From NCBI GenBank assembly GCA_000708835.1, contig DF237081.1:116136-180135 (forward strand): DNA of 64,000 bases, written 5' to 3'. The position numbers and the translations under genes are program-made. This DNA comes from Klebsormidium nitens. Its lineage: Eukaryota > Streptophyta > Klebsormidiophyceae > Klebsormidiales > Klebsormidiaceae. Every line of letters starts with the position of its first letter. The first letter of the stretch is position 1. Under the pieces are notes generated by a model. It was not told where the DNA came from, ran no database searches, and saw nothing but the letters and a program-made list of their open reading frames with translations. Shown piece after piece: positions 1 through 12,776 of this stretch.

Positions 1-277
1 ATATCTTCTTGAAGAGGGTCTTATGCGTGGTGAGACAAAGCAGAGATCCGGCAACGGCTACTCTTTCTTCATGTTTTTCTATTGAATCTGCTCAACGTGC
101 TTTGTATGCGATGCAGGCTCTCGAGGATTTTCGTTAACCAGCCACGGTTATCCGCCTAGCACTATTGAACCGTTCTTCGATGGCGAGAAGCCTCAGGCTA
201 TGTCAGCAGACATGATGGTCTTCTGGATCAAGAAGCGTCTCTTCGCACAAAAAAGCGCGCTCCCAAAGCTCAACTAG
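1..277 (+). CDS. 3' end of an unrecognised protein-coding gene (last two exons)
   Basis: Two exons, 1-29 and 117-277, are joined by an 87-base GT-AG intron with matching phase (a split Gly codon) and end at TAG 275-277. The visible C-terminus is about 63 residues. It contains the stretch SHGYPPSTIEPFFDGEKP and then MSADMMVFWIKKR, and ends in PKLN. The amphipathic segment MMVFWIKKRLF followed by basic residues would suit a small organellar or membrane-associated protein, but I do not recognise the family. The 5' part lies outside the window. The coding call rests on clean splice sites, phase agreement and protein-like composition. Confidence 0.5.
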
Positions 278-1111
278 TCTGCGCATAGCGGGTCCATGTT
301 TTTGTAGCTTTGAACAACGTCACCTGGCACCACTTAGCTGCTGGAATGTCCCTCGTGTTGCCTGAGTTCCAAGCACAAACAGGTGAATTGCAGAGGTATC
401 CTCAATTCTGTTTTCGTGAGAGGTTGAATGTAGGCCTGCCCTCATTCATCAATTCGTAAAGGTCTGACAGATCCATCCAGTCTTCACATGCAAGACATGA
501 GTCTGTTTCTACAGAAAACAAGTTTTTCCAAGCGCAGCATTTGCTGCTTCGAGCTCGACATATGGTTGGTCGATCAAGATAACGTGTTTGATCTCTGCAT
601 GCAGTGCTCGCTCTCTCTATCTGTCAAAGTCATGACGTACAAATGCAAATGCTTTCAAGTCATGTGCCTCATTGTGCGTGAGCCATGCATGTATGTATGA
701 TGATGTATCTAGCCGACACCCATGACTCAGTAGGTGTCCAGTTGCCAGCGCGGAGTCGCTATAGGATTCACAATATATATGGCGCAATTCCGAGCGGCCT
801 AGCTGCCCATGCAGAATTCTCTGCGGTTGAGTGCAGCCATGCATAAAATCTGCAATCTGCAAAATTTGACACATTCTGAGCATAATACTGGTAAGACAAT
901 TGTCTGTTGATGGTAACTTCCGGTTTATTGACGGCCTGAGTCACATAGAGCCATTGGGCAAAGTCTGCCGGTGAGACCGGGACGGTACAATGTTGATCAT
1001 GCACCCATTGAATGAAGTCTCACAAGCCCGCTTATCCTCCTCTAGCCTCTCCTAGTCTGAAATAACTTAGGTATCGGAAATTTGTCCAGGTCCAATCGCA
1101 GACCCTGTTCT
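278..1111. other. intergenic, convergent 3' regions
   Basis: This lies between the 3' ends of two convergent genes. It is AT-richer than the exons and holds only short overlapping open frames with no family resemblance. A RY-like CATGCATG word occurs near 683. I see no RNA gene or repeat. Confidence 0.5.
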
Positions 1112-1712
1112 TCAGTGTGGCGAGCGCATCAAATTTAAGATAGGTTGGTCATCAGATGTTGAAGGCCCGTTCTGTTCCAGAGGTGGGCGTTCGTGGAGCA
1201 AAGTTGGAGCGCCCCCGTTCGTGTCTCTTTGATGGTCGAACGGAGGCGACACAGACATGACACCGCCAGCTGCGCCAGACCCGCCGATGATCGGCGCTAC
1301 TTGATCTGGTGTCACGGGCGCCATGCTTTCCCGTTGTCGAAATCTGTACGAAAAAGAGTGCAAATGACCGTCAGCTGTAAAAGACGCGGGTCGCCTGGCT
1401 CGTGCCTCACCATCTTACAGTCTGTAGTGGTCGAGACTTCAAGTGAGGGCTCAAAGTCTGCGCTTCAATACGTTCATCTTGCAGACTCTTTCAAAGCACT
1501 CAGGAATGGTTCAATCCGTTCATCTTGCAGACTCTTTCAAAGCACTCAGGAATGGTCAGGCAGGAAAGGATAGATACGCACCTCTTTTGTTTGCGCTTCA
1601 CGGCCTCGTCTTCGAACGTCACGCGACCAGAAACCTTGCGGAGCTTCATTGATTGTGAATCAAGGCCGAAGAAAATAAACGTCCAACCAAGCGCCCACAA
1701 GAAGTTTCCCAT
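1112..1712 (-). CDS. small two-exon hypothetical protein with N-terminal hydrophobic segment
   Basis: Exons comp(1582..1712) and comp(1112..1343) join in phase (a split Arg codon) across a 238-base intron, giving about 120 residues. The N-terminus MGNFLWALGWTFIFFGLD is a likely membrane segment or signal anchor. A basic stretch (KRKQKRFRQRES) follows, then a low-complexity Gly/Pro/Ser-rich tail. I do not recognise the family. The ATG lies only 67 bases below the TGA of the upstream CHAT-like gene on the same strand. These exons could instead be an alternative 3' part of that gene, although the phases do not match directly. A 46-base direct duplication sits in the intron. Confidence 0.4.
1471..1556. 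repeat. 46-base direct duplication in intron
   Basis: A 40-base block (1471-1510) recurs identically at 1517-1556 with a 46-base offset, inside the intron of the small minus-strand gene. It does not copy either neighbouring exon. Confidence 0.9.
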
Positions 1713-1778
1713 GAGCCGGAATCCACGGGCCGGATTGTCTCAAGGACGTCTTTACCCGTCAGTGGAATCTGACTTGCC

Positions 1779-4700
1779 TCACCTTTGCAAGACGGGCCGT
1801 GCCACTGGAGCCTCCCTTTCCAAGCTCGCCGCCGCAGCCCGCTTCCATGCCCGCAGATTCGCCCGCAACTCTTCCTCTCGTATCCTTTTCGCGGATTTCG
1901 CGTCTAACATTGCTCCAAGCCGTTTTTCAACCCCTCCTCCGTCTACCAAATCCAATTCAATTTTACCGCTGCCGGGGGTCCCGGCGAGCCCGCCATCCGC
2001 CCCCCCGTTCGCCACCCCGCCGTGACCGGGGGGCACAACAAGCCCGTCATTTACCCCCCCGTTTGCCAGCTCGGCTCCTGCGGGCGAACCCGCTCTAATT
2101 TCTAACCCCAATCCGGACAACCGCTCCCCGTCGGCGGCAGTAAATGCGGCGACCGCGAAACCGCCGACGCCCGCTAGCCCGAGCGCCGCGAGGGGCCGGT
2201 AGCTGACGTCAGCTGCCAGCTGGATGAGCAGATCCTTGCCCCAGTCGGGGAGGGTAATAAAGACTTCGCACGTGGGACCTCCGGAAGCGATGGTTGTCGT
2301 GCGACGAGCGGGGAGGAGGCTGGGGGCTTTAGGGAGGGTCTGGAGGGCGGACTGGTCGAAGAGATGTCGCTTGAGGTGATACTCTAAGACCTGCACGGGG
2401 AGGTGAAGACAAGGTTCTCTGTGTCGAATCCAGCTTCCAAAGCTTTGTTGCGAGAACTCCCGGAGTCACGGTTACTTGATACGCAACTCGTCTGCTTCAA
2501 TGCCATCCGCTTTTGGAGGTGTTGTGCTGTGAGAATAGCTTATAAAAATGAGGCTCTTTGGAGCGTCCGAGGGAGAGACAAGTCAAAGAGGTCATCCTCT
2601 TGGTATTTGCGAAGTGGGTTGGGGCGAATGTTTTAAAAAAATGTAGGCAGCAAAATGCTGCAATCGCTCGGTTTACGATGAGGCGATATCATTTCAAATT
2701 TCAATCCATTCGAAAACAGCTGAATCATACAAATAGTATAGAAAGCCACTTCAGACGAATGAAAATAGTTTACCGTATAAGACCTGCAAACATACGCTTT
2801 ATACGTACTATAGCCATCCACCGCAAATAATTGTATAATCGATCGTGCGAGCATCAAATACGTACGTCAGATTGCGTGTGCTCCTGATAAGCTATGATAA
2901 ATCTAAAGCTTATCCCCGTTACGACTTTCTGGCGGGCGCGATTCAGAGAACGGCCGGCCGCGCGGCTCTGTCGGTAGTCGGGCGATGCAGACCCGACAGG
3001 CACGTGCAGAGTTCAGGGTTTAACCCCTAGAAAAAAGTTTTGCGAAGCATCGAACCTCAAAACCCGTCGAAAATGGGGGTCTGCAAAATCAGACCGTGAA
3101 TCACTGAATTCTACGTTCGACGGGCCGAACCGGGCTTAATAGAGTGATCCAGTCTGCATCGCCACTTCCCCCTTTTCTGAAACCCCGCGATTGCGACAGC
3201 TCGGTACTGACTTTGTCAGTAAACCGAGCTAAAAACTTTGGCTACTTCTAAATAGGAAACGGAGGATGCTTCGTATACTGGATGTCTGAAGCTGCAAAGC
3301 TTGGAGGGGTACTTTACCCGCCCCGACTTTGTGACTAGAACTAGACATATCCACGCCGGTATCGGCACACGTCGGAAAACACGAAGATCGCGGCAGGGAG
3401 GGGAGGTATGATCGTTGCGAAGCAAAGCTTCTGAATCAAGGGTCATGTTCCTAAACTCAGGAGACCGAAGATGGGTTGCCAAGTCTGCGCATGGCAACCT
3501 CCGGAACGGCTGTAGCAGCGTAAATCTAGGCACAAGAGAGCCGTTGGAAGCCTCATCATCCGCTGCGGTTGGAAGCCCATCTCTTCTCTCTACGCCTAAA
3601 TAGTCCCAAAGTCAGAAACTGACCGACTTTCTGCTTCTTTATATCCATACCCGCCCTTCGCGAGGCCCCTCCCGCTCACCTCTCGATCCTCAAACGCTTC
3701 CGCCCGTCCGACCGCCGTCACGGCCAGCCTCGCGCCGCTTCCCGTGCAAAGCTCACACCGCGCGAACGTCGCCCCGTTTCTTGCCCCGATCGCCGCGACC
3801 TCCTGATTTGGCGCCCCCCCAACCGCGTGCTGGGTTAGCCTCAAACCCCGCACCTCAGCCGCGAGCAAAACCCTTAAACCCTCGCCGAGGGCCTGCGTTT
3901 TCGGCGGCTCCAAAACCGCCGGCGCGCCAAAGAGCAACAGCCGCAGCTCTTGGTGCAGCTTGAAGAGGACGGACGCGCTGAGGGTTCCGTTGGGCGGAAT
4001 CCGTTGCTGGAGCTCGAGCGAGCAGGAAACGGAACGAGGGGGCGGAATGCCGGAGATGGAGGGGCGCGGAAGGGGGGTGGAGCAGTGGATCCGGTGGGCG
4101 GATTCCGCCAGGCGGAAGGCGTCGTGAGGGGAGACGGAAGGGTTCCGGAGGCAGGAGAAAAGGGCGGTGAAGAACTGGGCCGCAGCCGGGGGGGCGGAAT
4201 GGGTTGGCCAGTAGATAACGTGCTGGACCCCCTGCAAGAAAGAAACAGCGGAGCGGACATGACTCAGTTTGAAGGCTGATGTTCTCGGGAGACAGGGCAA
4301 CCGCCGGTGTCTTCAGCGATCATAGCAAGGGAGAAAAGCGGCGCAAAAAAAGACATCCGGTGACAATACCGGATGACGGCACGAACCAGAGAGTCGTTGA
4401 AGTGTCCCCGCAAACGCTTTGATCGCGTATCTCGCCCGAACAAGATCAAATTCCGAATCGCTTAGCTCCTCACCGGCCTTTCTCAAAGAACCTTCTGGCG
4501 ATCAGCCCGGTTGTTAAAGATCCGTCGTGAACCAAGTGTTCAATGCCGGCATAGCCTGTAATAAAAGGTTTCCAACTGGTAGCCTTGAGGCAGAGTCTCG
4601 AGAAGCATGGCTCCCATATCGGTCCATTGAAATATGATGGAATGAGAACTCTCAGATCGGACGTACATTGAGGTTTGGTGCCGAAACAAGCTTGTTACGA

Positions 4701-6786
4701 GCCGTTTTCTAGCCGAAAGAACAAGCGACGGGTCTACGACGCAGGCCTGGCCCCGGTTAGAGGGACTCACTTTGCTCCGCATCAGTTCTGCGTGCTTGGG
4801 TGTGAGGACGACGTTCGCCAAAACCTGCAGACACAAAATCTATTTTCATTAACTGGCTTCTGCTTAGTCCTCCAGCCTTCTTTTTCGATCCGAAGGTGCT
4901 CGAATAGACTTTTATTCCCGCCGATGAGCCCTGTACTTCGTGATCCAACGTGAAGCTTTCTCATTCGGTCAGAAGTCGCCGATGAGCTTTCACCCCTTGC
5001 CACCACCGAAGGCGAACTCGTTCATAGGCGTCCAAAATTGTATTATTGGAAACTCTACCCGGAGCTCAAAAAGCTTTTCCGCTCGGAATTGAAGTATTCC
5101 GACCCACCAGGTATGTATCTCTTAGAGCTCAAGCACCTCAAGTTGGCGAATGTTCAACATCCTTAGGGAAGAAGTTCCACAGTCCATCAAACAGAAAGCT
5201 CATCAGCACTTCGAGACTCTCAAGAAAGATCACAGCATCCAACGGTGGCCATCTATCTGGTAACTGACGAGTCAACCAACGGTTGACTTACCAAATCCGG
5301 GAAGTGGACCGAAAATATCTCAGCCAGATTCTCAGAGGAAGGAGGCTGTGCGTCTCCCAACATCAGCAGACCCGTGACACTCGCTTCGTTGGAAAGTGTG
5401 ACGATGGGTTCGGTACCCCAGGGGGAGTCCCGATGGCTGAAGAAAACTAGGTTGGGCTGCATGGCTTGAACGATGTTTTGGAGCATCTGCAATGTTGGTC
5501 GCTCGATGAACTGGACCTGTGAGAAGAGTCAAGCGTTTGGTCTCCTTTATAGAGACGTTCGAATCCGGACCAGATCTTATTCCGGATTGTTATCTTAGCA
5601 GGACAAGGTCAAATGGGAGGGGAAAACAGGGTTAAGGAAGTGGTTTGCGAAGTTACGCAGACTCTGCCAGACCCTTCTTACGAGACTTTTTCATGCAAGA
5701 CCACATTGCTCAGGTCTTTCTGCTCATTATAAATTAAGCGAAGCTCTGTCATCCGTCAACCAACACGGTGCAAAGCCAAACCACATAAGCAGGGGGTGAT
5801 CGGGGAAAGTGGCAACAAATATGTTGTTCACAATGGATAAGCAGCATTCAACAGGGTGTTGCTTTTCAAAAAACGTGCTGCCTCTCTTTTTAAAATATTT
5901 CCCAACACGAATCTGACCCTCATCATTGGACGGAGGACGCCTCGCCACTAACTAATTAGGCGGGGTTCAGCTTCCACTGACTATTCCCACTAGCCTCTGG
6001 CTTACTTAACTCACCTCTGCTTCCCCTCCCTGCAGCTCCTGGAGCCCTGGAAAGGAGCGGATGAAGTCGGCTGGGCTGAAGGACGATCCGGCTGGATTGC
6101 TGGAGGCCGGAGAGGGACCAACTGCAGGCAAAGATGACATTAGTCTGGGGTTAAGTTTTGACCTATGTGCTCATCAGTGAAATCAAGACTCTGTGATGCT
6201 TTTGGAGGCCATGTGAAGCCCCATGTGATCTGTCCCTTCCCTTCAGTTTGTACAAGCTGGTCGAAAGGCTTCACAGTATATTGACCGTAAAGCAATCCAG
6301 GAGGTATCAAAAGAAAGGTGAAAAGATGTTCTTAGCTTTAGAGCAGGACAACTTTCTTCAGCAGGTGACAGGCTCAATTGTCATAGCAAACTCCTTTGAA
6401 AGGCAGACACATTTTCACACGTTTGAATGAATCCTGCTGTTCCTTGGTTCAAGTACTTTGCACGCAAAATGTTCTAAATTCAGCAACTTGTTGTAAGATC
6501 ATTGTGCATTGATCAAAAAGAATCTTGCTTAGCCAGATTGACTACTTTCTGGAAAATCCATATGATGGAAGATTGTGCCACCAATCAATTGACAGCAACA
6601 AAGTACAATTACTTTTACACCACCCCACTCAAGAGTCACATTACATTACAGCAAGCAGTGAGCAAATAACCAGCATACAACCAGCGGCTTTCAACTGACC
6701 TTCAACTCACCTTCTAGTTGATCTGCTGGCGGCGGCCCACTCAAGACCGCCAGCACTTTCCATTTTGACCGCCTTCCATTGACCAT
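1779..6786 (-). CDS. CHAT-like (caspase-fold) protein, probably catalytically dead, with C-terminal membrane segment
   Basis: Six phase-consistent exons: comp(6711..6786), (6015..6121), (5292..5516), (4771..4824), (3680..4231), (1779..2390); about 541 residues. The order of elements suggests a CHAT domain. An N-terminal strand (KWKVLAVLSGPPP) is followed by a segment ending NLVFFSHRDSPWGTEP, where CHAT proteins carry the catalytic His motif. Next come ASVTGLLML, a strand VLANVVLTPKHAELM where the catalytic Cys (usually NACES-like) would lie, then GVQHVIYWPT and a helix PHDAFRLAESAH. No Cys is present at the expected position, so the protein is probably a pseudo-enzyme. Residues about 402-422 form a membrane segment, followed by a Gly-rich linker and a basic helix. 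The ATG at 6786 follows a splice-like CAG, so an upstream non-coding or short coding exon is possible. The TGA lies inside a good donor (AAAG/GTGAGG), which allows an alternative end. The family call is inference from pattern; the exon model is firmer. Confidence 0.5.
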
Positions 6787-7911
6787 GCTGAAAAGGACAG
6801 AAGCAGCTGCCAATGTGGCTGCTGGAAAGGTGACTCCACTACCACTAGAGGAGTCGCATTTTCGGTTGAAATTGAGGCTTCGATGCGTTGTTCTGAGCGA
6901 AAATGGCAGAAGAAAGACGGCCCAGCACAGGCTAAGCTCTGACTCTGAGTCTAGCTGAACACAAAACAGAGCTGGGCATGCGAGCTATTGTGGAGGTGTA
7001 ACGAGACCGGGAGGACATTTGTTTGCTATCGACCAAAACTTTCTGCACTCCATGCTCCACGTTCGAACTTCGTGATCGGACTGAAGAAGTAACCGCAACT
7101 TGAGCCGTCGATGTTGACGAACTCATGTTGAAAGCTGTACCATGCGAGAAGAGTACTCTACTTGGTAGGCCCGTCAGCAAGGCCTGCACAAACAACTTGA
7201 CGTGACGGAAGCTCAACAGAAGCCTGAGAAGGAGGAGGACAAGCCTGCAAGCATGGATGATGGAGTTGGGCGCCATTGCAATGCTCAAATGCGTTTTGTA
7301 GGTCCGACTCTGAGGGGCAATTGTTTTGCTGCTCCGCCTTCTTTTCTTTGTGAGGGGTAGCTATTCGGGAAGGTCATCCCGGTTAGGGGTGATGCCAAGA
7401 CTTCAGAGTTGTTTCCTGGTATTGAGTTGTGAAAGTCAAAGGCTGTGCGCCCGTGGACTACCGCTGGAATGATCATACTGGGTCCAGCAGGAGAATTGAG
7501 TTGTTTTCAGCTCTTGTTTGGTTGGGGGAGCCTTGCAAAGCGCACGTGAGCAACCCGTTGGATGCTGTCTATTGTAGAGTTCCACAGCTTCACTCCTTAG
7601 AAACAGGGTCAATTTGCAGGTCCTTGAGTTTGCTGTTTGCCGGCTGCAGGTTGCCTTGTTACTACTACTAGCAGCCCCATGGTGCAGTGCACTCACGGGA
7701 GACTTTGAATTGTCATTAGCAGGCCTGAAAAATAAAGCAGTATTAGGAACAGCAAGGAGGAAGGCATCATAAGTCATTTCAGTAGGATTGCTTATGTGAC
7801 AAGGAGCGAGCTCGTGTCTTGATGCCAGCAAGCTCACCCTAGGCAAACCATAGGGCACTGAAAAGTAAGAACTCTAAAAGGGGGTTGAAAGGCCACGGCC
7901 TGGAGCAGAAA
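6787..7911. other. divergent 5' region between CHAT-like and CCT genes
   Basis: This holds the 5' regions of two divergent genes. On the minus strand near 7000-7280 there is a Leu-rich open stretch that could be an upstream exon of the CHAT-like gene, but no donor joins it convincingly. No clear TATA box or repeat is seen. Confidence 0.4.
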
Positions 7912-10900
7912 ATGTCTATCGAGGGGGACTTGCTGTTCCCACAGCCAGACTACTTCTCAGAGTTGAACCATGAAAACGTGGGGTTCAACGAAGCTGACTT
8001 TGACAAGGATATTTTTGGGCCTGCAACATCTGGACTCAGCGAGCATTCGCAGGTGAGGAGCCTCAACAACTGCCCCTAGTATCTGCTCAGACATCTGTCA
8101 TGGTGTGGCTTCTTGCAGCTCTATTCTCTCAGGGTGAGGCACTCTGGTAATTCTGAGCAATTTGCGTGGGAGGATTCAGTTTACCAATGCCCTTTCATGC
8201 ATTTTCATGCAGACACTTATGTAGGGTCCTGTGGCAGCTAGTGAGATATTGAAGTTTGTAGGGTCCTGTGGCAGCTAGTGAGATACTGAGTTTCTGGGGC
8301 AACATGTGTGTGCATAGACAGAACACTTTTAAAAAAATTCAAAAACATTTATGTTCATTCTGTACGAAACTTGTTCTGAGCTTGGCTTATTCAGAGGCTC
8401 GTTATTTGGAAGCATGCAATGCCTCATGGAGGTTTCTCAGGTAAATTATGTTGCTTGTGACTAGCTTCTCCAGACTCGGTGTGCCTGAAGAAGCAGGATA
8501 ACTATCTGGTCAATGCTGTGACCTTCAGAAGCAGAAGCGTGTTGCTTCCTTGCACTTGCTCTGCAATGTCCTGAAAATCGTTCCTTTGAATTGCAATGAC
8601 CAGTCGCCTTCTCCCTGTTGCCTGGCCTGTCGGAAGAGTAGAATTTCACAATCGCAATTTTACCATGGTCAGGCCAGTGCTTTGGAATGTTGCAAAAGCC
8701 TGGCAGTCAGAATGCTGTCACAAGTGTCAATATACCAGCAAACTTCGGTTGCAGCAGAAAGGCCTGCTTCGGAAGCTTTGACAACTCTATCTCATTTAGG
8801 GAACCTTCAGCCAGGTCAATTATCCTACTTGAAGACTTCCGCACATGTACCGCGTAAGAAGGAAATTTTGCGTGGTGACTTGAATATGCATGGTACTTGC
8901 TTCAAAGAGAAGCTTGCCAGGTCCTCGCTGCCAGGTCGATGCCCCATGTTGAGCTGCATGTCCTGCAAGCCATAGCAGGTTGTGGCACACGGTAGTCTGG
9001 TACACTCGCTTAATGTGGAGGTTTTGAGGGAAAATTTTCTGGCAGAGCTTCTGGCTGTTTACAAAATGCCCGGAAATAGATTGCCATCGGAAAGCCCCAA
9101 CCACCGAGGTCTTTGGAGACTTTTCGTTTAGAAGTGCCGTACTTTCTCTGAGCTTCGCCATGGCCTAGGGGAGGAACCAAAACGTGCATAGCCATCCCCC
9201 TTTGTTGAATCCATTTCACATGGCTGCCTGCCTATACACTTTACCTTGGAACCTTTCTCCTAAAAAGGCCTCACAAGGGGTAAATTTGACGCAGGGTCCA
9301 TCCTCAAATCCAAAGAGGATGACTGTGCCAGAAGCTAGAATATCCCTGACTGGGTTTCTTCTTTGCAGGCTCCTGTTGGAAACTATGGCGGCCTTGTAAG
9401 TGACCCCCTAAACCTGGAGGAGGACCACTTCCTCCAGAGTCTCGGCCACCATGAAGAACTAGAGGTGGAGAGCAAGTCTTCGCACTCCGGGAGGTCAAAT
9501 CCGGAGAGTAATCCTCAAGGGGGCGCAGGACCCAAGCAAGAGATGCCCCCCCTGTATGGGAACGGCATGATGCCGATGAGCAGTGGGCCAATGTTCCAGT
9601 ACCCCGGGATGGCCCCAATGGGGGGGTACGTTCAGCAGGACCCGCACCCCCCCAGCACGACGGCGGCCACAATGGAGCAGTTTGACAGGATGGCGCTCGA
9701 GAACCAGCACATGCAATACCAGCAGCAACAGGAGTTGTTGCAGGCGCAAGCGAGGCAGCTCCAAGCGCAGCAGCAACAACTCCAAACCCTGCAGCAAGCG
9801 CAGTTTCTGTATGCGCAGGGTCAACCCCCCCAGCACATCGTGTTCCTCGCCCCCCCCCGTCCAGGGCCTCCGTACATGCTCCCCCCTCGCACAGGTGCCC
9901 CCCCCGTAATGTATGCGATGCCTCATCCGGTGCAGTTGCAATCGCTCCCCGGGGGGGTGGCGTATCACTCGGCGGTTGCCCCCATTCCCGTAGACCAAGC
10001 CCTCAACGGGAAGTATTACGCACCCATGGGCCCCCCGGGCGCGACCCCGCTTCAGATGAGCCCCACCCCAGTGCACCTGAACCCGACGTCGATGCAGCTG
10101 AACCCACCCCCTCTCCAGTCGCCCCTCGCCCCCCTGCATGTCACGGCCCCCGTCTCTCCTAGGGTTAGTGGTCCCATGACTCCTCGCTCCCCCCACCCCC
10201 GCGTCAAAACAGAAGAAGGCCTCGCCTCCCCTAGAATGAAGCCGGGGGGCCGGACGCACTCAGGGGGGGACACCAACTCGGGGAGGGCTTCACCTCCGGG
10301 AGACAAGAAGCCCCCCCGCTCGCCGACTGTTCCTGACCAGCACGCGCGTCCCCCCCTGCCGACATCGCACGCGGTCTACATGCCCGTGCAATACATTCAG
10401 GGGGGTAACCCGGGCTTTCCCAGGGTGGCGTCGGAAGACTTGCTGGCGCAGGTAGATGCGAACGGGGATGTGCTGCGGCCGTTACCCCCCATGCAGCAAC
10501 GAGGGGGTCACGGGATGTCGGCCCTTCAGCGGAGCCAGTCGAGCCACTCCCTCGGGCAGCTACAAATGGCGGGGGGGGCGCCGATGGTGGACGCCTCCCG
10601 CATGCAGCAGTAAGCAGACCTTGATGGAATTCGGTTGCTTGCTTTTGTCCGACTACATTGTTGCCCTTTTCTTTCTTGGACGTCAGGGTATTCCTTGGGC
10701 AGGTGAAATAGTCGCCAATGTCGGCCTGCTGGTTATTGTGGCTAAACATGATGTCAACTTCCAGCTCGTAATGGTTGAGTTGTGGAGCGCGCAGTCGGGT
10801 ATGCCTGAACATGACGGGACTGATCGCTGTCCTGTACGTCTCTCCATTCGGCAGGTTGTGTGGTTGAGTAGACTGTTGATTTGTCGCTATTCCAAAGTTT

Positions 10901-12776
10901 CCTGTGAAAATCCAGGCTTCCAGAAAAACTCAGACGGAGGGAATGGGTCCTTCTGTTGGTTGGGTACTTGCGCTATGTGCTACTCTGCCAGACGCTTTGT
11001 CAATTATTGCCCTCTTCACCTTCATTGCTCCGCTCTTCCCATCTAATGTAATTCTGTGTAACATGCAACAATTTCCGCGACTTGCAGGCTCGACACGTCT
11101 GCCCCATACCAGATTCCCAACCAGGGGCTCGGGGGCATGCCAGTGCGGCAACCAAGCGCCATAGGTGCTGCGGGGATGAGACGGGTGCAAAGTACTGGGG
11201 ACATCCAGGTCGGTCCTTGTGCTTGCAACTTAATTCGAAGCAACTCCTCGTCTCCTGACATCGTCTAGCTAGATACTGTTGTGTGTGATAGCCATTCTGG
11301 ACAAAATAGCTCTTTCGAATGATGAAGTGGCCTGATTAGAGTACGAAACAGGAAAAATGAACAGCCACAATGTCAACGTAACATCTCGAAACTCTCCACA
11401 TCAGCAATCCTACCACTGCCCCCGCTGAAAGTCAGAATTCTATCTTTCAAGGGTCTGTCTGAAATGTTGGAACATTCTGCTTCTTCAGTCGTGGAACCGG
11501 CCCGCTCAGAACGGGGATGCGACAACGGGGTTGCATTACGACGACTTCAAGGTGGGGCGGTACACGATTGAGGAGCGAAAGATGCGCATCCAACGGTACA
11601 GGCAAAAGCGGAACGAGCGCAACTACAATAAAAAGATCAAGGTACGTTGGTTGGGGTATGTCGATTCATTGAGGTCTAGAGGTGCATCATGATCGTAGTT
11701 CTCAAATGAGGGTTTGGACTGCTCAGTGTTGTACTGATAGGGTTTGCTCTGGCCCAAGTCGCGTAACGGGTACGCACTGCTGAACACATTTCTGGCCGAC
11801 GTCACTCACTCTCATCGCTGTTGGCATAACGAGTGCCGCGAAAACCACGTGCCTGGAATGTTCACCCAGATTTTCCTTTCGACCCCACGTTTTAATCTCA
11901 CCAAACACTTTATTTCAAATCTTGAGATTGCTTCCGGCAGGAAGTGAGCCAAAATTGAGGGCGCTGCCGAGAGTAACTCCGTTTAATGCGCTTTGAGAAG
12001 CGCCTCTTCGCTTCTCTCGAAGGGGATTGGTATTCTTACTCTACCAGTAAAGTTGCTGCTCTGTCTGCGAGGAGCTCGTGGCTTCTTAGGCGCTGACACG
12101 AAGTCCGTTGCTGACTGTGCAGTACGTCTGCCGAAAGACGTTAGCGGACAGCCGGCCCCGGATTCGGGGCCGTTTCGCCAAGAACGACGAAGTGCCGGGC
12201 CTGGCAGAGGCGAAGAAGGCGCTGGAAGAGGAGGACGACAGCAGCGACTTCGATGAGGTAAGCGTTGCCGTGTGCAGAAAGGTCTTCTTGGAAAGGTCTC
12301 TCTGCGCTTCCAGAAGGTTCGCTTGTTGCGTCCACCAGCTGGTCCGTTGAATCGGGGGCATTTGGCGAGTCACCTTGTGCACAGTAGTTGGCAGCTTTCC
12401 TGTCGCCTTTTGCGGTTTTCCTCTCCCTTCGTGCCTGCTGTTCACGAAGTGTGTAGCCATTAGTGGACTGTGGACCATTTTGTGTGGCAGCACGGGGAGG
12501 CTCACATGGTTGGGAAGGCTTTACGTATTTGCGGAAGCTCGCAGTCCTGAAACAACACATGCCGAGATGACGAGGCGACAAAGAACAAACACTGACGTCT
12601 GATGAGGTATGGGTATACCGGTTGCATGGATAACACAAACTCTTGCTTGCTCTGTCCAGGACATGATCATTGAAGAAGGAGGTGCGAATTTGCTGGGGAG
12701 TGCCGACTTCGATATCCTGGAAGCGGAACGGTCATTAGCTTCCTTAGCGTCTGCACCTGCTACTCTTAGCGCATAG
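7912..12776 (+). CDS. CCT-domain transcriptional regulator
   Basis: Six exons: 7912-8052, 9369-10609, 11088-11208, 11489-11641, 12123-12257, 12660-12776; all phases agree; about 635 residues. The CCT domain spans the exon 4/5 junction (about residues 520-572): VGRYTIEERKMRIQRYRQKR, then a basic stretch YNKKIKYVCRKTLADSRPR and RGRF. This is the DNA- and NF-Y-contacting motif of CONSTANS, TOC1 and CMF proteins. There is no B-box or receiver domain, so it is a CMF-like (CCT-only) protein. The long exon 2 encodes a Gln-rich coiled segment (about residues 150-190) and a Pro/Met-rich disordered region typical of an activation domain. An acidic segment (EEEDDSSDFDE) and a short hydrophobic tail follow CCT. 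It is expected to act in the nucleus on light, clock or stress transcription. Confidence 0.9.
8221..8294. repeat. 37-base tandem duplication in intron 1 of the CCT gene
   Basis: Two adjacent 37-base units (8221-8257, 8258-8294) are nearly identical. The first 29 bases match exactly and differences are confined to the end of the unit. It is unrelated to the flanking exons. Confidence 0.9.

Noticed and set aside
5046-5267. Plus-strand peptide-like segments within the CHAT-like gene (for example KLYPELKKLFRSELKYSDPP)
   Set aside because: Broken by stops and frame changes; no splice pattern or family supports a plus-strand gene. At most a decayed insertion.
9495-10259. 254-codon minus-strand frame opposite CCT exon 2
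   Set aside because: Shadow of the GC-rich plus-strand exon; the plus frame carries the in-phase link to the CCT domain.
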